DNA of 64,000 nucleotides. Source: a virus. The position numbers and the translations under genes were made by a program. Shown in pieces: positions 1-7,856 of the stretch. Each line of letters opens with the position of its first letter. The stretch's first letter is position 1. The notes under the pieces were generated by a model. It was not told the DNA's origin. It did no database searches and saw only the letters and a list, made by a program, of their open reading frames with translations. The stretch spans positions 1-64,000 of the IMG/VR virus record IMGVR_UViG_3300047457_000974. The stretch is one strand, 5' to 3'.

Positions 1-3
1 ACC

Positions 4-759
4 ATGCCGTGGTGCCCACACTGGTACACCCTCAAGAAAACGTGGAGCGACGGAAACATCTATCGCGATGTCATCGCCTGGATCCTTAAAAACGGCGAGC
101 TTCGCAAGTGGGGCAAACGTTCTGCCGTCCGTCGCTACTTCGATTACGGCGAATGGCGTTACTGGCCTATGACAACCAACCCCGACGAATCTATCCTTCT
201 TAACCGAGCCAAGATTCTAGGCGACACTTCTGTTCCCGTTCTTTCGTACAACGACGTAGCAGATCAATACGATCAGATTTGGAGCAGTTCCGATGCTCTC
301 AGGGAGAACGAGAAAATCATGCAGCGCATTGCTTACTCAGGTGGTGATGTGCTAGACATCGGCTGCGGTACAGGGCTCTTTCTTGATCACCACTCAGATT
401 GCAAAACCTATCTTGGCATTGATCCTTCGCAGGCGATGCTTGATCAGCTCAACCTCAAGCATCCGGGTCGCGAAACGCTCTGCCAGACCTTCGAGTCTTC
501 TCTTCCGCTTCTCCATGGCAGGCAGTTTGATCTCGTCATTTCTCTCTTCGGCTCTCCTTCCTACATCCCACCCGCTGAGCTTCGCGCCGCTCATCGCTTC
601 GTTCGCCCTAATGGCAAGCTCTTTCTCATGTTTATTGGCCCCGGATACACGCCTATCACTCATCAGTTTCTCAAAAATCCACCGCCCCTTCAGCCTCACT
701 ATTTTCCCGATTACGGACAGCCATCGCAGTTCGGTAACTACGTGGTGACTGAACGATGA
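4..759 (+). CDS. Class I SAM-dependent methyltransferase (cargo)
   Basis: A 251-residue protein with a Rossmann methyltransferase core from about residue 110. The SAM-binding motif I reads VLDIGCGTGLFL, followed by an acidic residue after strand 2 (YLGIDPSQAML) and the motif IV-like DLVISLFGSPSY. The N-terminal ~70 residues (WCPHWYTLKKTW, then YFDYGEWRYW) form a separate module that I associate with phage methyltransferases. The substrate cannot be read from sequence. The ATG is preceded by ACC, as at many starts here, but the window edge leaves a longer N-terminus possible. It overlaps the next gene by ATGA, so the first three genes are one operon, and codon use is more AT-rich than in the phage genes that follow. 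Confidence 0.8.
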   Translation: MPWCPHWYTLKKTWSDGNIYRDVIAWILKNGELRKWGKRSAVRRYFDYGEWRYWPMTTNPDESILLNRAKILGDTSVPVLSYNDVADQYDQIWSSSDALRENEKIMQRIAYSGGDVLDIGCGTGLFLDHHSDCKTYLGIDPSQAMLDQLNLKHPGRETLCQTFESSLPLLHGRQFDLVISLFGSPSYIPPAELRAAHRFVRPNGKLFLMFIGPGYTPITHQFLKNPPPLQPHYFPDYGQPSQFGNYVVTER

Positions 760-1940
760 AGTTCTACAGAAACGAAACAGTCTATGAAGCAGCTCTCGAT
801 CGTATCCGCTACCTCTTCAGCGAGTTCGATGATGTAATCGTCAGCTTCTCTGGTGGCAAAGACTCAACCGTCACCCTGAATCTCACACTTCAGGTTGCAA
901 GAGAGCTCAACAGGCTCCCCGTCAAGGTCGTCTTCCTCGACCAAGAAGCTGAGTGGCAGTGCGTTGTCGATTACGTTCGCACCGTCGGCCAGATAGACGA
1001 AGTGGATCTCTGGTGGTTCCAGATGCCTCTCAAGCTCTTTAACAGCGCTTCTTCCAACGTTGATTGGCTCAACTGCTGGGCTGAAGGCGAAGAATGGATC
1101 AGGCCACGTGAACCCAACGCCATTACTGTCAACCGTTACGGCACCGATCGCTTCAAAGAGCTTTTCACGAAAATCAGCCTTGTCGAGTGGGGCGATAAAC
1201 GTGTTGCCTGGGTCGCTGGCGTTCGCTGCGAAGAATCACCCGCTCGCATGGTAGGCCTCACCGAAGGTCGCACCTACAAGCACATCACGTATGGGCAGGT
1301 GATCAGCAAAGCTCGCGATCACTATACCTTCTACCCACTGTATGACTGGAGTTATACAGACATCTGGAAAGCAATACACACAAACCGCTGGAAATACTGT
1401 CGCGTCTATGACGAGCAATACCGTTATGGTATTCCCGTTATAGAAATGCGCGTCTCCAACCTTCACCATGAGACGAGCTTTAAGAGCCTGTTTTACCTTC
1501 AGGAAATCGAAAAGCACACGTGGGAAGCGCTCTGCCGTCGACTTCCTGGCATTAGCACCGTCGGTCAGCTCACAACCGATGCTTACGCTTGCCCCAAGTC
1601 TCTGCCAAAGATGTTTAAAGACTGGCGCGAGTACCGTGATTACCTCTTGAAATATATCTGCGTTCATCCTGAACACCAAGCAAAGTTTAAAAAGTATTTT
1701 GACAAGATGGATGTTAATTTTGCAGCATTTCCTGACATAAATGCGATTTATCGAGTCCAGATTAAAGCTGTTCTCAGCAATGATTACCACTTTACGCAGC
1801 TCGAAAACTTTCGCGTTAAACCTGATATTGCTGCTTGGCGGCGCTGGATGCGCGGTAAGCCTTATAAGCCTGGCACCCAAAATCGCTTTGTTCACCTTGC
1901 CATGCAACAGGGCATCACTCCTTCCGTAGTTGCATCATGA
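756..1940 (+). CDS. ibrA: IbrA-like PAPS-reductase/PP-loop family protein (DUF3440)
   Basis: A 394-residue protein with a PP-loop near residues 28-37 (VSFSGGKDSTVT), the nucleotide-binding signature of the PAPS reductase/ATP pyrophosphatase superfamily, and a downstream basic WVAGVRCEESPAR segment. Length and layout fit the DUF3440/IbrA group, known from regulators of immunoglobulin-binding proteins in E. coli and widespread in phages and islands. The biochemical substrate of this group is unsettled. It is translationally coupled on both sides (ATGA overlaps) to the methyltransferase and to an IbrB-like ParB protein, the partner it usually has. Function in sulfur chemistry or nucleic-acid modification is inference. 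Confidence 0.8.
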   Translation: MKFYRNETVYEAALDRIRYLFSEFDDVIVSFSGGKDSTVTLNLTLQVARELNRLPVKVVFLDQEAEWQCVVDYVRTVGQIDEVDLWWFQMPLKLFNSASSNVDWLNCWAEGEEWIRPREPNAITVNRYGTDRFKELFTKISLVEWGDKRVAWVAGVRCEESPARMVGLTEGRTYKHITYGQVISKARDHYTFYPLYDWSYTDIWKAIHTNRWKYCRVYDEQYRYGIPVIEMRVSNLHHETSFKSLFYLQEIEKHTWEALCRRLPGISTVGQLTTDAYACPKSLPKMFKDWREYRDYLLKYICVHPEHQAKFKKYFDKMDVNFAAFPDINAIYRVQIKAVLSNDYHFTQLENFRVKPDIAAWRRWMRGKPYKPGTQNRFVHLAMQQGITPSVVAS

Positions 1941-2593
1941 ACACTGACATTCAGCAGATCCTTCAGCAAGCCATTGAAGCTGCAGATGATAAACTTGCTT
2001 TTATCGAGTCCATTCGTGATCTTCTGCATCAAAACTCTCCTGTCGCCAGTCAGCCTGTCGATCGCATCCGCTGGGTTCCGGTTGAAATGGTTGAACCTAA
2101 CGATTACAACCCCAACAGCGTCGCCAGGATCGAGCTCGGCTTGCTCTATACATCCATCCTTCACGATGGCTATACGCAACCCGTTGTCACTATCTGGGAT
2201 CAAGAAAAGCAGAAATACGTTATCATCGACGGCTTTCACCGGTACTTCACCTGCCGCAACAACCAGGACATCCGTAATCGCAACCTCGGCATGCTTCCTA
2301 TCGTCGTTCTCGATAAACCCATCAATGATCGGATGGCTTCCACCGTCCGCCATAACCGCGCACGTGGCAAGCATTCCGTTGATGGCATGAGCAATATGGT
2401 CTTTCAGATGCTCGAAAATGGCTGGTCTGAAGCTGAAATCTGCGCTGAACTTGGCATGGAAGCCGAAGAAGTTCTCCGCCTTAAGCACATCACTGGCTTC
2501 AGTAAGCTCTTTGAAGATGTTGAATACAAGCGAGCATGGGAATCAAAATTTCAGCTTAAGCTCCGCAAGCAGGCTGAAAAAGAAGCAGGGTAA
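1937..2593 (+). CDS. ibrB: IbrB-like ParB/sulfiredoxin-fold protein
   Basis: A 218-residue protein with a ParB/Srx-type domain at about residues 35-120. It starts at VEMVEPNDYNPN and carries the diagnostic GxHR motif in VIIDGFHRYF. A helical C-terminal part includes an HTH-like stretch (WSEAEICAELGMEAEEVL). It follows the IbrA-like gene with an ATGA overlap, matching the known ibrA-ibrB pairing. ParB-fold proteins of this kind can bind nucleotides or DNA, and the actual role here is unknown. The gene closes the AT-richer cargo operon; the terminase genes begin 9 bases later. Confidence 0.8.
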   Translation: MNTDIQQILQQAIEAADDKLAFIESIRDLLHQNSPVASQPVDRIRWVPVEMVEPNDYNPNSVARIELGLLYTSILHDGYTQPVVTIWDQEKQKYVIIDGFHRYFTCRNNQDIRNRNLGMLPIVVLDKPINDRMASTVRHNRARGKHSVDGMSNMVFQMLENGWSEAEICAELGMEAEEVLRLKHITGFSKLFEDVEYKRAWESKFQLKLRKQAEKEAG

Positions 2594-2601
2594 TCTAAAA
2601 C

Positions 2602-2928
2602 ATGGCTACCCCCCGCAGCACCGTCGCCGAGTCCGAGCTGCGCACGCAGCGCTTAGCTCGCATCATCGCCAGTGGCGGGAAGCGCTCTGACTGCCTGCGC
2701 TTTGCTGCGGAGCAGTGGGGGATCGGTGAGCGGCAGACAGAGACTTACATTGCCCGCGCCCGCGAGCTGATCAAGGCCGACTGGAAGGAGATCCACCGCG
2801 ATCAGATGATCGCTGATCTGCTCAGCCAGTACAGCACCCTGCAGATGGAAGCCCGTCGCTCCGGGCACCTCGCCGTCGCTCTCGGCTGCATTCACGGCGC
2901 CGCCAAACTCGCTCAGCTCGTCTCGTGA
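2602..2928 (+). CDS. terS: Terminase small subunit
   Basis: A 108-residue protein immediately upstream of and overlapping the large terminase gene. It is called by position and by its helical, HTH-like layout (FAAEQWGIGERQTETYIARA at about residues 33-52), which suits DNA recognition by a small terminase. The conserved-looking core ends in a helix rich in Ala and Leu. The start ATG follows TCTAAAAC with no Shine-Dalgarno sequence. Sequence similarity among small terminases is low, so the call leans on synteny. Confidence 0.75.
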   Translation: MATPRSTVAESELRTQRLARIIASGGKRSDCLRFAAEQWGIGERQTETYIARARELIKADWKEIHRDQMIADLLSQYSTLQMEARRSGHLAVALGCIHGAAKLAQLVS

Positions 2929-4457
2929 GCATCCTTGCCGGTCGCCTTGGTGGCAGCGTCCTCAGCCAGCCGATCCCCTCAGCCCTTGCTGATCCCATCG
3001 ACCCCGGCACCTTCGCCGACTTCATCCGCACCGTCTCCCCCACCTTCGGCTTCTACCGCCACGTCGATGTCCTGGTGGATCGCCTACAAGCCGTCGCTGA
3101 TGGCAAGATCCGCCGCTTGATGATTTTTCTCCCGCCGCGGCACACGAAATCTCTTCTTGCTTCTCGGCTCTTCCCAGCCTACTATCTTCGTTGCTATCCC
3201 GAGAAATGGGTCGGCCTTGCTTCCTACGGCGGTGAATTAGCCGAAGGCTTCTCCCGCGAAGCTCGCGCCTATTTCATGGCACACGGCGGCTCCCTGGATC
3301 CAGGCAGTCGAGCCACGAACCGTTGGAACACCATCGCTGGTGGCGGCATGTGGGCTGTTGGTGTCGGCGGTAGCGCTACCGGTAAGGGCTACAGCCTGGG
3401 GATCGTCGATGATCCAGTTAAAGACGCTCAGGAAGCCGACAGCCCAACGCATCGGCAGCGTGCTCGCGACTGGTGGGATTCGGTGTTCTCCACCCGGGCC
3501 GAACCCGACGCTGCGCAGGTGGTGATCCAGACCCGCTGGCACCTCGACGACCTGTCGGGCTTCCTGCTTGAGACCGAGAGCACCACCGAGCGGCCCGAGG
3601 CCTGGCATGTCGTGGACCTGCCGGCCATCGCTGGTGAGCCGGCCCTTGCCCTGCCAGCCAGCTGCACTGTCGAACCGGACTGGCGACAGCCGGGTGAGCC
3701 GCTGTGCCCGGAGCGGTTCCCCCTCGACCGCCTGGAGACGATCCGAGCCAGCACCGCCTCCCGCTGGTGGCAAGCGCTCTATCAGCAGCGGCCGACCCTG
3801 GCCGGTGGCGCGATCTTCGTGCGCGAGTGGCTGCGGTACTACGACCCAGCGCAGCTGCCGCAGACCGGCTGGATGCGCCTGCTGGCCAGCATCGACTGCA
3901 CCTTCAAGGAGGCGGCCAGCTCCGACTTCGTGGCGCTCACGATCTGGGGCCAGCGGCCCGAGGGCCTGCTGCTGCTGGACGTGATCCACCGCCGGATGGG
4001 CTTCACAGGCACCGTTACCGCGATCAGTGGCGCCTGGGAGCGCTGGAAGTTCACCGAGCTGCTGGTGGAGGACGCCGCCAATGGCCCCGCCGTGATCGAC
4101 ACCCTCAAGCGCACCGCCGCCGGCTACAGCATCCGCGCGGTGCGGCCCCTGGGCGGCAAGGCGGCCCGCGCCAATGCCGCAGCGCCACAGTTCGAGCAGG
4201 GCCGCATCTGGCTGCCGCAGCAGGCGCCCTGGCTGCAGACCTACGTCGATCAGCTGCTGGCCTTCCCCAGCGCCGCGCACGATGACCTGGTGGACTCCAC
4301 CACCCAGGCCATCAACCACGTGGCCGGCACCGGCCCCATGCGCGTCTCCACCGTCCACTACGGCCACGCCAGCGCCGGCCATGCGCCGGTTGACCCGTTC
4401 GCTGATGCGGACATGCCCAGGCGCCGCCGGCTGACCGGGGTGCCGGGGTTCCGCTGA
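2925..4457 (+). CDS. terL: Terminase large subunit
   Basis: A 510-residue DNA-packaging motor. The ATPase part has a deviant Walker A, PPRHTKS, near residues 69-76, and a Walker B-like GIVDDPVKD near 158-166. A coupling segment QTRWHLDDLSG follows. The C-terminal RNase H-like nuclease domain shows acidic residues in LLASIDCTF (about 318), LLVEDAANG and AHDDLVDS (about 450). The start is GTG, overlapping the small terminase stop as GTGA. It cuts concatemers and pumps DNA into proheads together with the portal encoded at 5435. Headful versus cos packaging cannot be decided here. Confidence 0.95.
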   Translation: MSILAGRLGGSVLSQPIPSALADPIDPGTFADFIRTVSPTFGFYRHVDVLVDRLQAVADGKIRRLMIFLPPRHTKSLLASRLFPAYYLRCYPEKWVGLASYGGELAEGFSREARAYFMAHGGSLDPGSRATNRWNTIAGGGMWAVGVGGSATGKGYSLGIVDDPVKDAQEADSPTHRQRARDWWDSVFSTRAEPDAAQVVIQTRWHLDDLSGFLLETESTTERPEAWHVVDLPAIAGEPALALPASCTVEPDWRQPGEPLCPERFPLDRLETIRASTASRWWQALYQQRPTLAGGAIFVREWLRYYDPAQLPQTGWMRLLASIDCTFKEAASSDFVALTIWGQRPEGLLLLDVIHRRMGFTGTVTAISGAWERWKFTELLVEDAANGPAVIDTLKRTAAGYSIRAVRPLGGKAARANAAAPQFEQGRIWLPQQAPWLQTYVDQLLAFPSAAHDDLVDSTTQAINHVAGTGPMRVSTVHYGHASAGHAPVDPFADADMPRRRRLTGVPGFR

Positions 4458-4468
4458 TTCTCCCCACC

Positions 4469-5308
4469 ATGACTGCTGCACCAACCCGCCGCCGCCGCGC
4501 CGCCCAGCAGGCGGATCCCGACCCCTCCGCCCGACCCTTCCCGCCGCCGACCGAGCACAGCGAAGCGCTGGTCGAGGCCAACCTGGGCCTGGCCCGGCAA
4601 GCAGCCTGGCGCTGGTCCCGCAAGACCGGCCAGCCGTACGACGACCTGGAGGCGGTCGCGTTCGTCGGCCTGATCCGCGGCTGCCGCCGGTACGACCCCG
4701 AGCGGATCAACCCGGGCAGCGGCAAGCCCTATGCCCTGAGCACGATCGTCTGCCCCTTCGTCAATGGCGAGATCCTCCACTGGTTCCGCGATCGCGGCCA
4801 TGCCGTCCGCTACCCCTCGAAGTGGCGCGAGGCCTGGGGCAAAGTCCAGCGGCTGATCGCTGACCCCGACGTGCCGGCCCACGATGTCGCCGCGCAGGCG
4901 GGCCTTAGCCCGGCGGAGCTCGACGAGATGCTGGCCAGCATGACCGGCACCGTCAGCCTCGATGACACCTTCGGCGCTGATGGCAGCCCACCGCCAGAGC
5001 CCGAGGAGCCCGATCGCCTGGCGCCGCTGCAGCGGCTGATCCTGCAGGCATGGAGCAACATGCACCCTGGCGACCAGAGCACGCTGCTGGCGTGGTGGAG
5101 CAAGCCTCACCGGCTGGCACTACCACAGGGTCCGCTTCAGCAATTCCACGGCCGATTGAAAGCGCTGTTGTCCGGTCGCAGCTTGCGAGAGGTGCTGCAG
5201 CTGGAGCTTTGCCAGGTGGAGCGGGTCGAGGTGGAGAAGAAGCCCCGGGCGCAACGTCGCAGCCGGGATCTGGCGGTGGCCGCGGTGCAGTTGGGGTTAT
5301 TGGCTTAG
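4469..5308 (+). CDS. Phage-encoded sigma-70 family factor
   Basis: A 279-residue sigma factor. Region 2 spans about residues 30-110 (ALVEANLGLARQAAWRW, then DDLEAVAFVGLIRGCRRYDP and RDRGHAVRYPSKWRE). A region-3-like segment follows (LIADPDVPAHDVAAQAGL). The last ~100 residues do not show a canonical region 4, so promoter -35 recognition may be unusual. The gene lies between terminase and portal and follows a CCCCACC-ATG leader. A late-gene sigma factor is the natural reading: it could redirect host RNA polymerase to the rightward morphogenesis genes. A host-derived stress sigma acting on the host is an alternative. Confidence 0.85.
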   Translation: MTAAPTRRRRAAQQADPDPSARPFPPPTEHSEALVEANLGLARQAAWRWSRKTGQPYDDLEAVAFVGLIRGCRRYDPERINPGSGKPYALSTIVCPFVNGEILHWFRDRGHAVRYPSKWREAWGKVQRLIADPDVPAHDVAAQAGLSPAELDEMLASMTGTVSLDDTFGADGSPPPEPEEPDRLAPLQRLILQAWSNMHPGDQSTLLAWWSKPHRLALPQGPLQQFHGRLKALLSGRSLREVLQLELCQVERVEVEKKPRAQRRSRDLAVAAVQLGLLA

Positions 5309-5365
5309 ACCGCTGCTACGATCGGATCAGCACCTGCGCAGGGCGTTGCGTTGGTGTTATGCCAG

Positions 5366-5392
5366 GCCCGGTCACCCTCGCGGCGGCCGGGC
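5366..5392 (+). terminator. Weak hairpin between sigma and portal genes
   Basis: GCCCGG and CCGGGC pair around a 15-base loop, followed by TTTGTGCT rather than a full T-run. It sits in the 126-base gap between the sigma factor and the portal gene. It could be a weak terminator or a processing site. No small gene is seen in this gap. Confidence 0.35.
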
Positions 5393-5409
5393 TTTGTGCT
5401 GTCCGGGGC

Positions 5410-5424
5410 GGAAAGCTGAGCCAT
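5410..5424 (+). repeat. 15-mer leader repeat, copy 1
   Basis: GGAAAGCTGAGCCAT occurs here, 11 bases before the portal start, and again without mismatch at 6901-6915 before the first MARTYKRD gene. Related GGAAAGCTG sequences precede the starts at 32272 and 35132. It may be part of a ribosome-binding or promoter region. Confidence 0.5.
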
Positions 5425-5434
5425 AACCCGGCTC

Positions 5435-6910
5435 ATGCGCGTGGATACTCGGCTCAGTCACCCGATCGACGATCCGCAGCTGCCCAGCTACCGGCATCCG
5501 ACGCTGCGTGAGTACGACGAAGATCTGCGCAGGGCGTTTGATGTCTACAGCAACCTGCGCGATTGCAAGGATCGCTACCTCGTTCAGGAGCCCGCCGAGC
5601 CGCCGGAGGCGTATCAGGCCCGGCTGGGCCGCTCGGTGTTCTCGGACTTCTTTCGCAGCTCCATCAAGGCGTTTGCAGGTGTCCTGACCCGCTTCAACCT
5701 GGTCGATCCGCCCGTCAGCTTCGAGCGCGCCGCGGACAACGTGGACCTAGAAGGCAGCAACCTCAGCTCCTGGTGGATGCGTGCCGACACACTGGTCATG
5801 CGTGATGGCGGCGTGGCGCTGCAGGTGGAGATGCCGCCTGATCGGCCCGCCAATGCCGCCGAGGAAGCAGCCATGGGCCGTCGGCCTTACCTGGTAATCC
5901 GGCCGCGATCCAAGGTGCTCAACTGGCGGACCAGCATCATCAACGGCACCGAGCAGCTGGAGCGGGTGACGTTTCTGGAGATGGTCGAGGTAGAGGATGG
6001 CGAGTTTGGCGTCAAGCTGGAGCCCCGCTATCGGGTGATCACCCGCGGCGAGTGGTTTCTGTTCAAGATCGAAACCGACAGCAAGGGCAAGGCTGAGGCG
6101 GTCATCGTCGAGGAAGGCCCGTACCTCGGCCCTGGCGGCCAGCCGCTCAACGTGTGCCCGGTGATCTGGTACGCGGCCGACATCGGCACTGGCTTCGGAC
6201 AGGGGGATCTGCCGCTGCGGCAGGTGGCAGAGCACAACATCGAGCACTTTCAGCGCCGCTCGGATCTGCGCGAGAAGGATCACAAGTGCAACCTGCCGGT
6301 CCCGGTGGCGATCGGCCGCACGCCTCCCGCGCCAGGCGAGGCGCGCCGGCCGCTGGCGATCGGCCCGAACTCAGTGATCGATCTGGATCAGGGCGGATCG
6401 TTCAGCTTCGCCGAGCCCAGCGCCAGCAGCCTGGCCGAGAGCCGGGCGCAGATCCAGGAGGTCGAGAAGCTGATCGCCCGTCAGACCCTGGGCTTCCTCT
6501 ACGGCGACAGCAGCGGCACCAAGACCGCTACCCAGGCCGGATTGGAGTCTGCGCAAACGGAAGCGACCATCAAGCAGATCGGCGAGCAGAAGGCCTCCGC
6601 CATGCAGTCGCTGCTTGGCTTGTGGTGCCTGTTCACCGGCGAGGAGCTTCCCCAGGGCGCCGGCCTGCAGATGAGCAGCACGATCTACGACCGGCCGCTG
6701 GAGTCGCAGGACGTGGCGCAGATCCAGCAGCTGGCGGGTGGCATCGAGCTGATCAGTCAGGAGAGCGCGATCGAGATCCTGCAGCGGGCAGGGATCAACT
6801 CGGCGACCACCAGCGTGGAGGACGAGCTGGAGCGCATCCGGGGCGAACAGCCAGAGCCGGCGGAGCCGGTGGGGCTGAATGATCTGGGGATGCTGCCGTC
6901 GGAAAGCTGA
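5435..6910 (+). CDS. Portal protein (DUF4055-like)
   Basis: A 491-residue protein with the layout of DUF4055-type portals: an N-terminal wing (SVFSDFFRSSIKAFAGVLTR), a central beta-rich part (RPYLVIRPRSKVLNWR, RYRVITRGEWFLF), and a C-terminal helical stem and crown (FGQGDLPLRQVAEHNIEHFQ, LIARQTLGFLYGDSSGTKTA). The length fits the family. Twelve copies would form the ring at the DNA entry vertex, docking with the terminase encoded upstream. The ATG at 5435 is chosen because it follows the leader repeat and begins the natural sequence. Confidence 0.9.
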   Translation: MRVDTRLSHPIDDPQLPSYRHPTLREYDEDLRRAFDVYSNLRDCKDRYLVQEPAEPPEAYQARLGRSVFSDFFRSSIKAFAGVLTRFNLVDPPVSFERAADNVDLEGSNLSSWWMRADTLVMRDGGVALQVEMPPDRPANAAEEAAMGRRPYLVIRPRSKVLNWRTSIINGTEQLERVTFLEMVEVEDGEFGVKLEPRYRVITRGEWFLFKIETDSKGKAEAVIVEEGPYLGPGGQPLNVCPVIWYAADIGTGFGQGDLPLRQVAEHNIEHFQRRSDLREKDHKCNLPVPVAIGRTPPAPGEARRPLAIGPNSVIDLDQGGSFSFAEPSASSLAESRAQIQEVEKLIARQTLGFLYGDSSGTKTATQAGLESAQTEATIKQIGEQKASAMQSLLGLWCLFTGEELPQGAGLQMSSTIYDRPLESQDVAQIQQLAGGIELISQESAIEILQRAGINSATTSVEDELERIRGEQPEPAEPVGLNDLGMLPSES

Positions 6911-6915
6911 GCCAT
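6901..6915 (+). repeat. 15-mer leader repeat, copy 2
   Basis: Exact second copy of the leader sequence at 5410-5424. It overlaps the portal stop and lies 17 bases before the GTG start of the next gene. Confidence 0.5.
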
Positions 6916-6931
6916 TGGTTGTTGAAGGCTG

Positions 6932-7663
6932 GTGGCTCGGACGTACAAGCGTGATGCGAGTGGGCGGTTCGCCAGCGGTGGCGGCAGCTCCGGCGGCGGC
7001 CGATCGGGCGGCAAGGCCGTTGCAAAGTCCAAGCCTGCCAAGCGCTCCGCACCGAAGAGCACCAGCGCTCGCGGTCGTGCCTTGCAGAATCAACGCCGTG
7101 CCGCCGCATTGGTCAGTGCCAGCCGTGGTGGCAGGGGGCCCAGCGCTAAGGCGATCCGGTCCGTGCTGACCGCACAGCGTGCGAGGGCGTTCTATGCGGC
7201 GACCGGAGGCGGCAAGAAGCGTTCAGCGGTGAAGCCAGCAACGAAGAAGACCGCCAAGGCGACGGCGGCAGCGGTTCGGGCTAGGACAAAGGCTGGGAGT
7301 GGGGTGAAGGCGGCAGAGGCAAGGGCGAGGAGTTCGGGGCGGCCTAAGGCGAGGGTTGTGGCTAAGCCTGCAGCGCAGCGGCCGGCCCGCGAACCTAAGA
7401 CCAATTCTCAAATCCTTTCTCAGACTCGGCGGATCATCGAAAAGGCGTCAGCACGCAAGCAGGCTGCGCGGCTTTCTTATGTCGTAGCGAAAAACGAGCG
7501 TCGCATTGCGAGGGCAACTGCTGTTCGGCAGGCCATCCTGAATCCGCCTAAGCCGAAGAAGTCGCGGAAGCCTCGCGATCCGAACCACTTGACCCCAACA
7601 CAACTTGCAAACCGACGTTGGGCAGCGTCGATGAATGCGTGGAACCGTGGCATGGGCCGCTAA
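6932..7663 (+). CDS. MARTYKRD-family basic protein A
   Basis: A 243-residue, Arg/Lys/Ala-rich protein starting at GTG. Residues 1-18 (MARTYKRDASGRFASGGG) are shared with four other proteins of this window (12453, 13506, 18142, 19140). A Ser/Gly linker follows, then a module (STSARGRALQNQRRA, GPSAKAIRS, LTAQRARAFY) shared with the protein at 19140. The C-terminal ~80 residues are unique (LTPTQLANRRWAASMNAW). The strong positive charge suggests nucleic-acid binding. It lies between portal and MuF genes, so an internal virion protein is likely. I know no function for this family. Confidence 0.75.
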   Translation: MARTYKRDASGRFASGGGSSGGGRSGGKAVAKSKPAKRSAPKSTSARGRALQNQRRAAALVSASRGGRGPSAKAIRSVLTAQRARAFYAATGGGKKRSAVKPATKKTAKATAAAVRARTKAGSGVKAAEARARSSGRPKARVVAKPAAQRPAREPKTNSQILSQTRRIIEKASARKQAARLSYVVAKNERRIARATAVRQAILNPPKPKKSRKPRDPNHLTPTQLANRRWAASMNAWNRGMGR

Positions 7664-7664
7664 C

Positions 7665-7679
7665 CCGGCAACCTATCCC
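7665..7679 (+). promoter_or_regulatory. CCGGCAACCTA leader motif, copy 1
   Basis: CCGGCAACCTATCCC, about 22 bases before the ATG at 7701. Near-identical copies lie at 14052, 15535, 18109 (one mismatch in the core) and 20120, each before a rightward morphogenesis gene. It may be a late promoter element for the phage sigma factor, or an RNA element. Confidence 0.45.
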
Positions 7680-7700
7680 GTCCATCTCCACCCACCACCC

Positions 7701-7856
7701 ATGACCCTCTACGAGGCCATCCGCGCCGCCATCGACGAAGCCACCAGCGAAGACGAAGAGATGAGCCTTCCCGAGTTGATCGGCACCCTGGAGCTGATCA
7801 AGGCTGAGCTGATCGCCGCTGCCCTGGAGCCTGACGACGAGGACGACGAAGAATGA
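7701..7856 (+). CDS. Small acidic protein preceding MuF
   Basis: A 51-residue, strongly acidic protein (MTLYEAIRAAIDEATSEDEE at the start, EPDDEDDEE at the end). The ATG follows a CCACCCACCACCC leader, the typical start context here, and the stop overlaps the MuF start as ATGA. A small assembly or chaperone role for the large neighbour is possible but not shown. No family recognised. Confidence 0.7.
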   Translation: MTLYEAIRAAIDEATSEDEEMSLPELIGTLELIKAELIAAALEPDDEDDEE

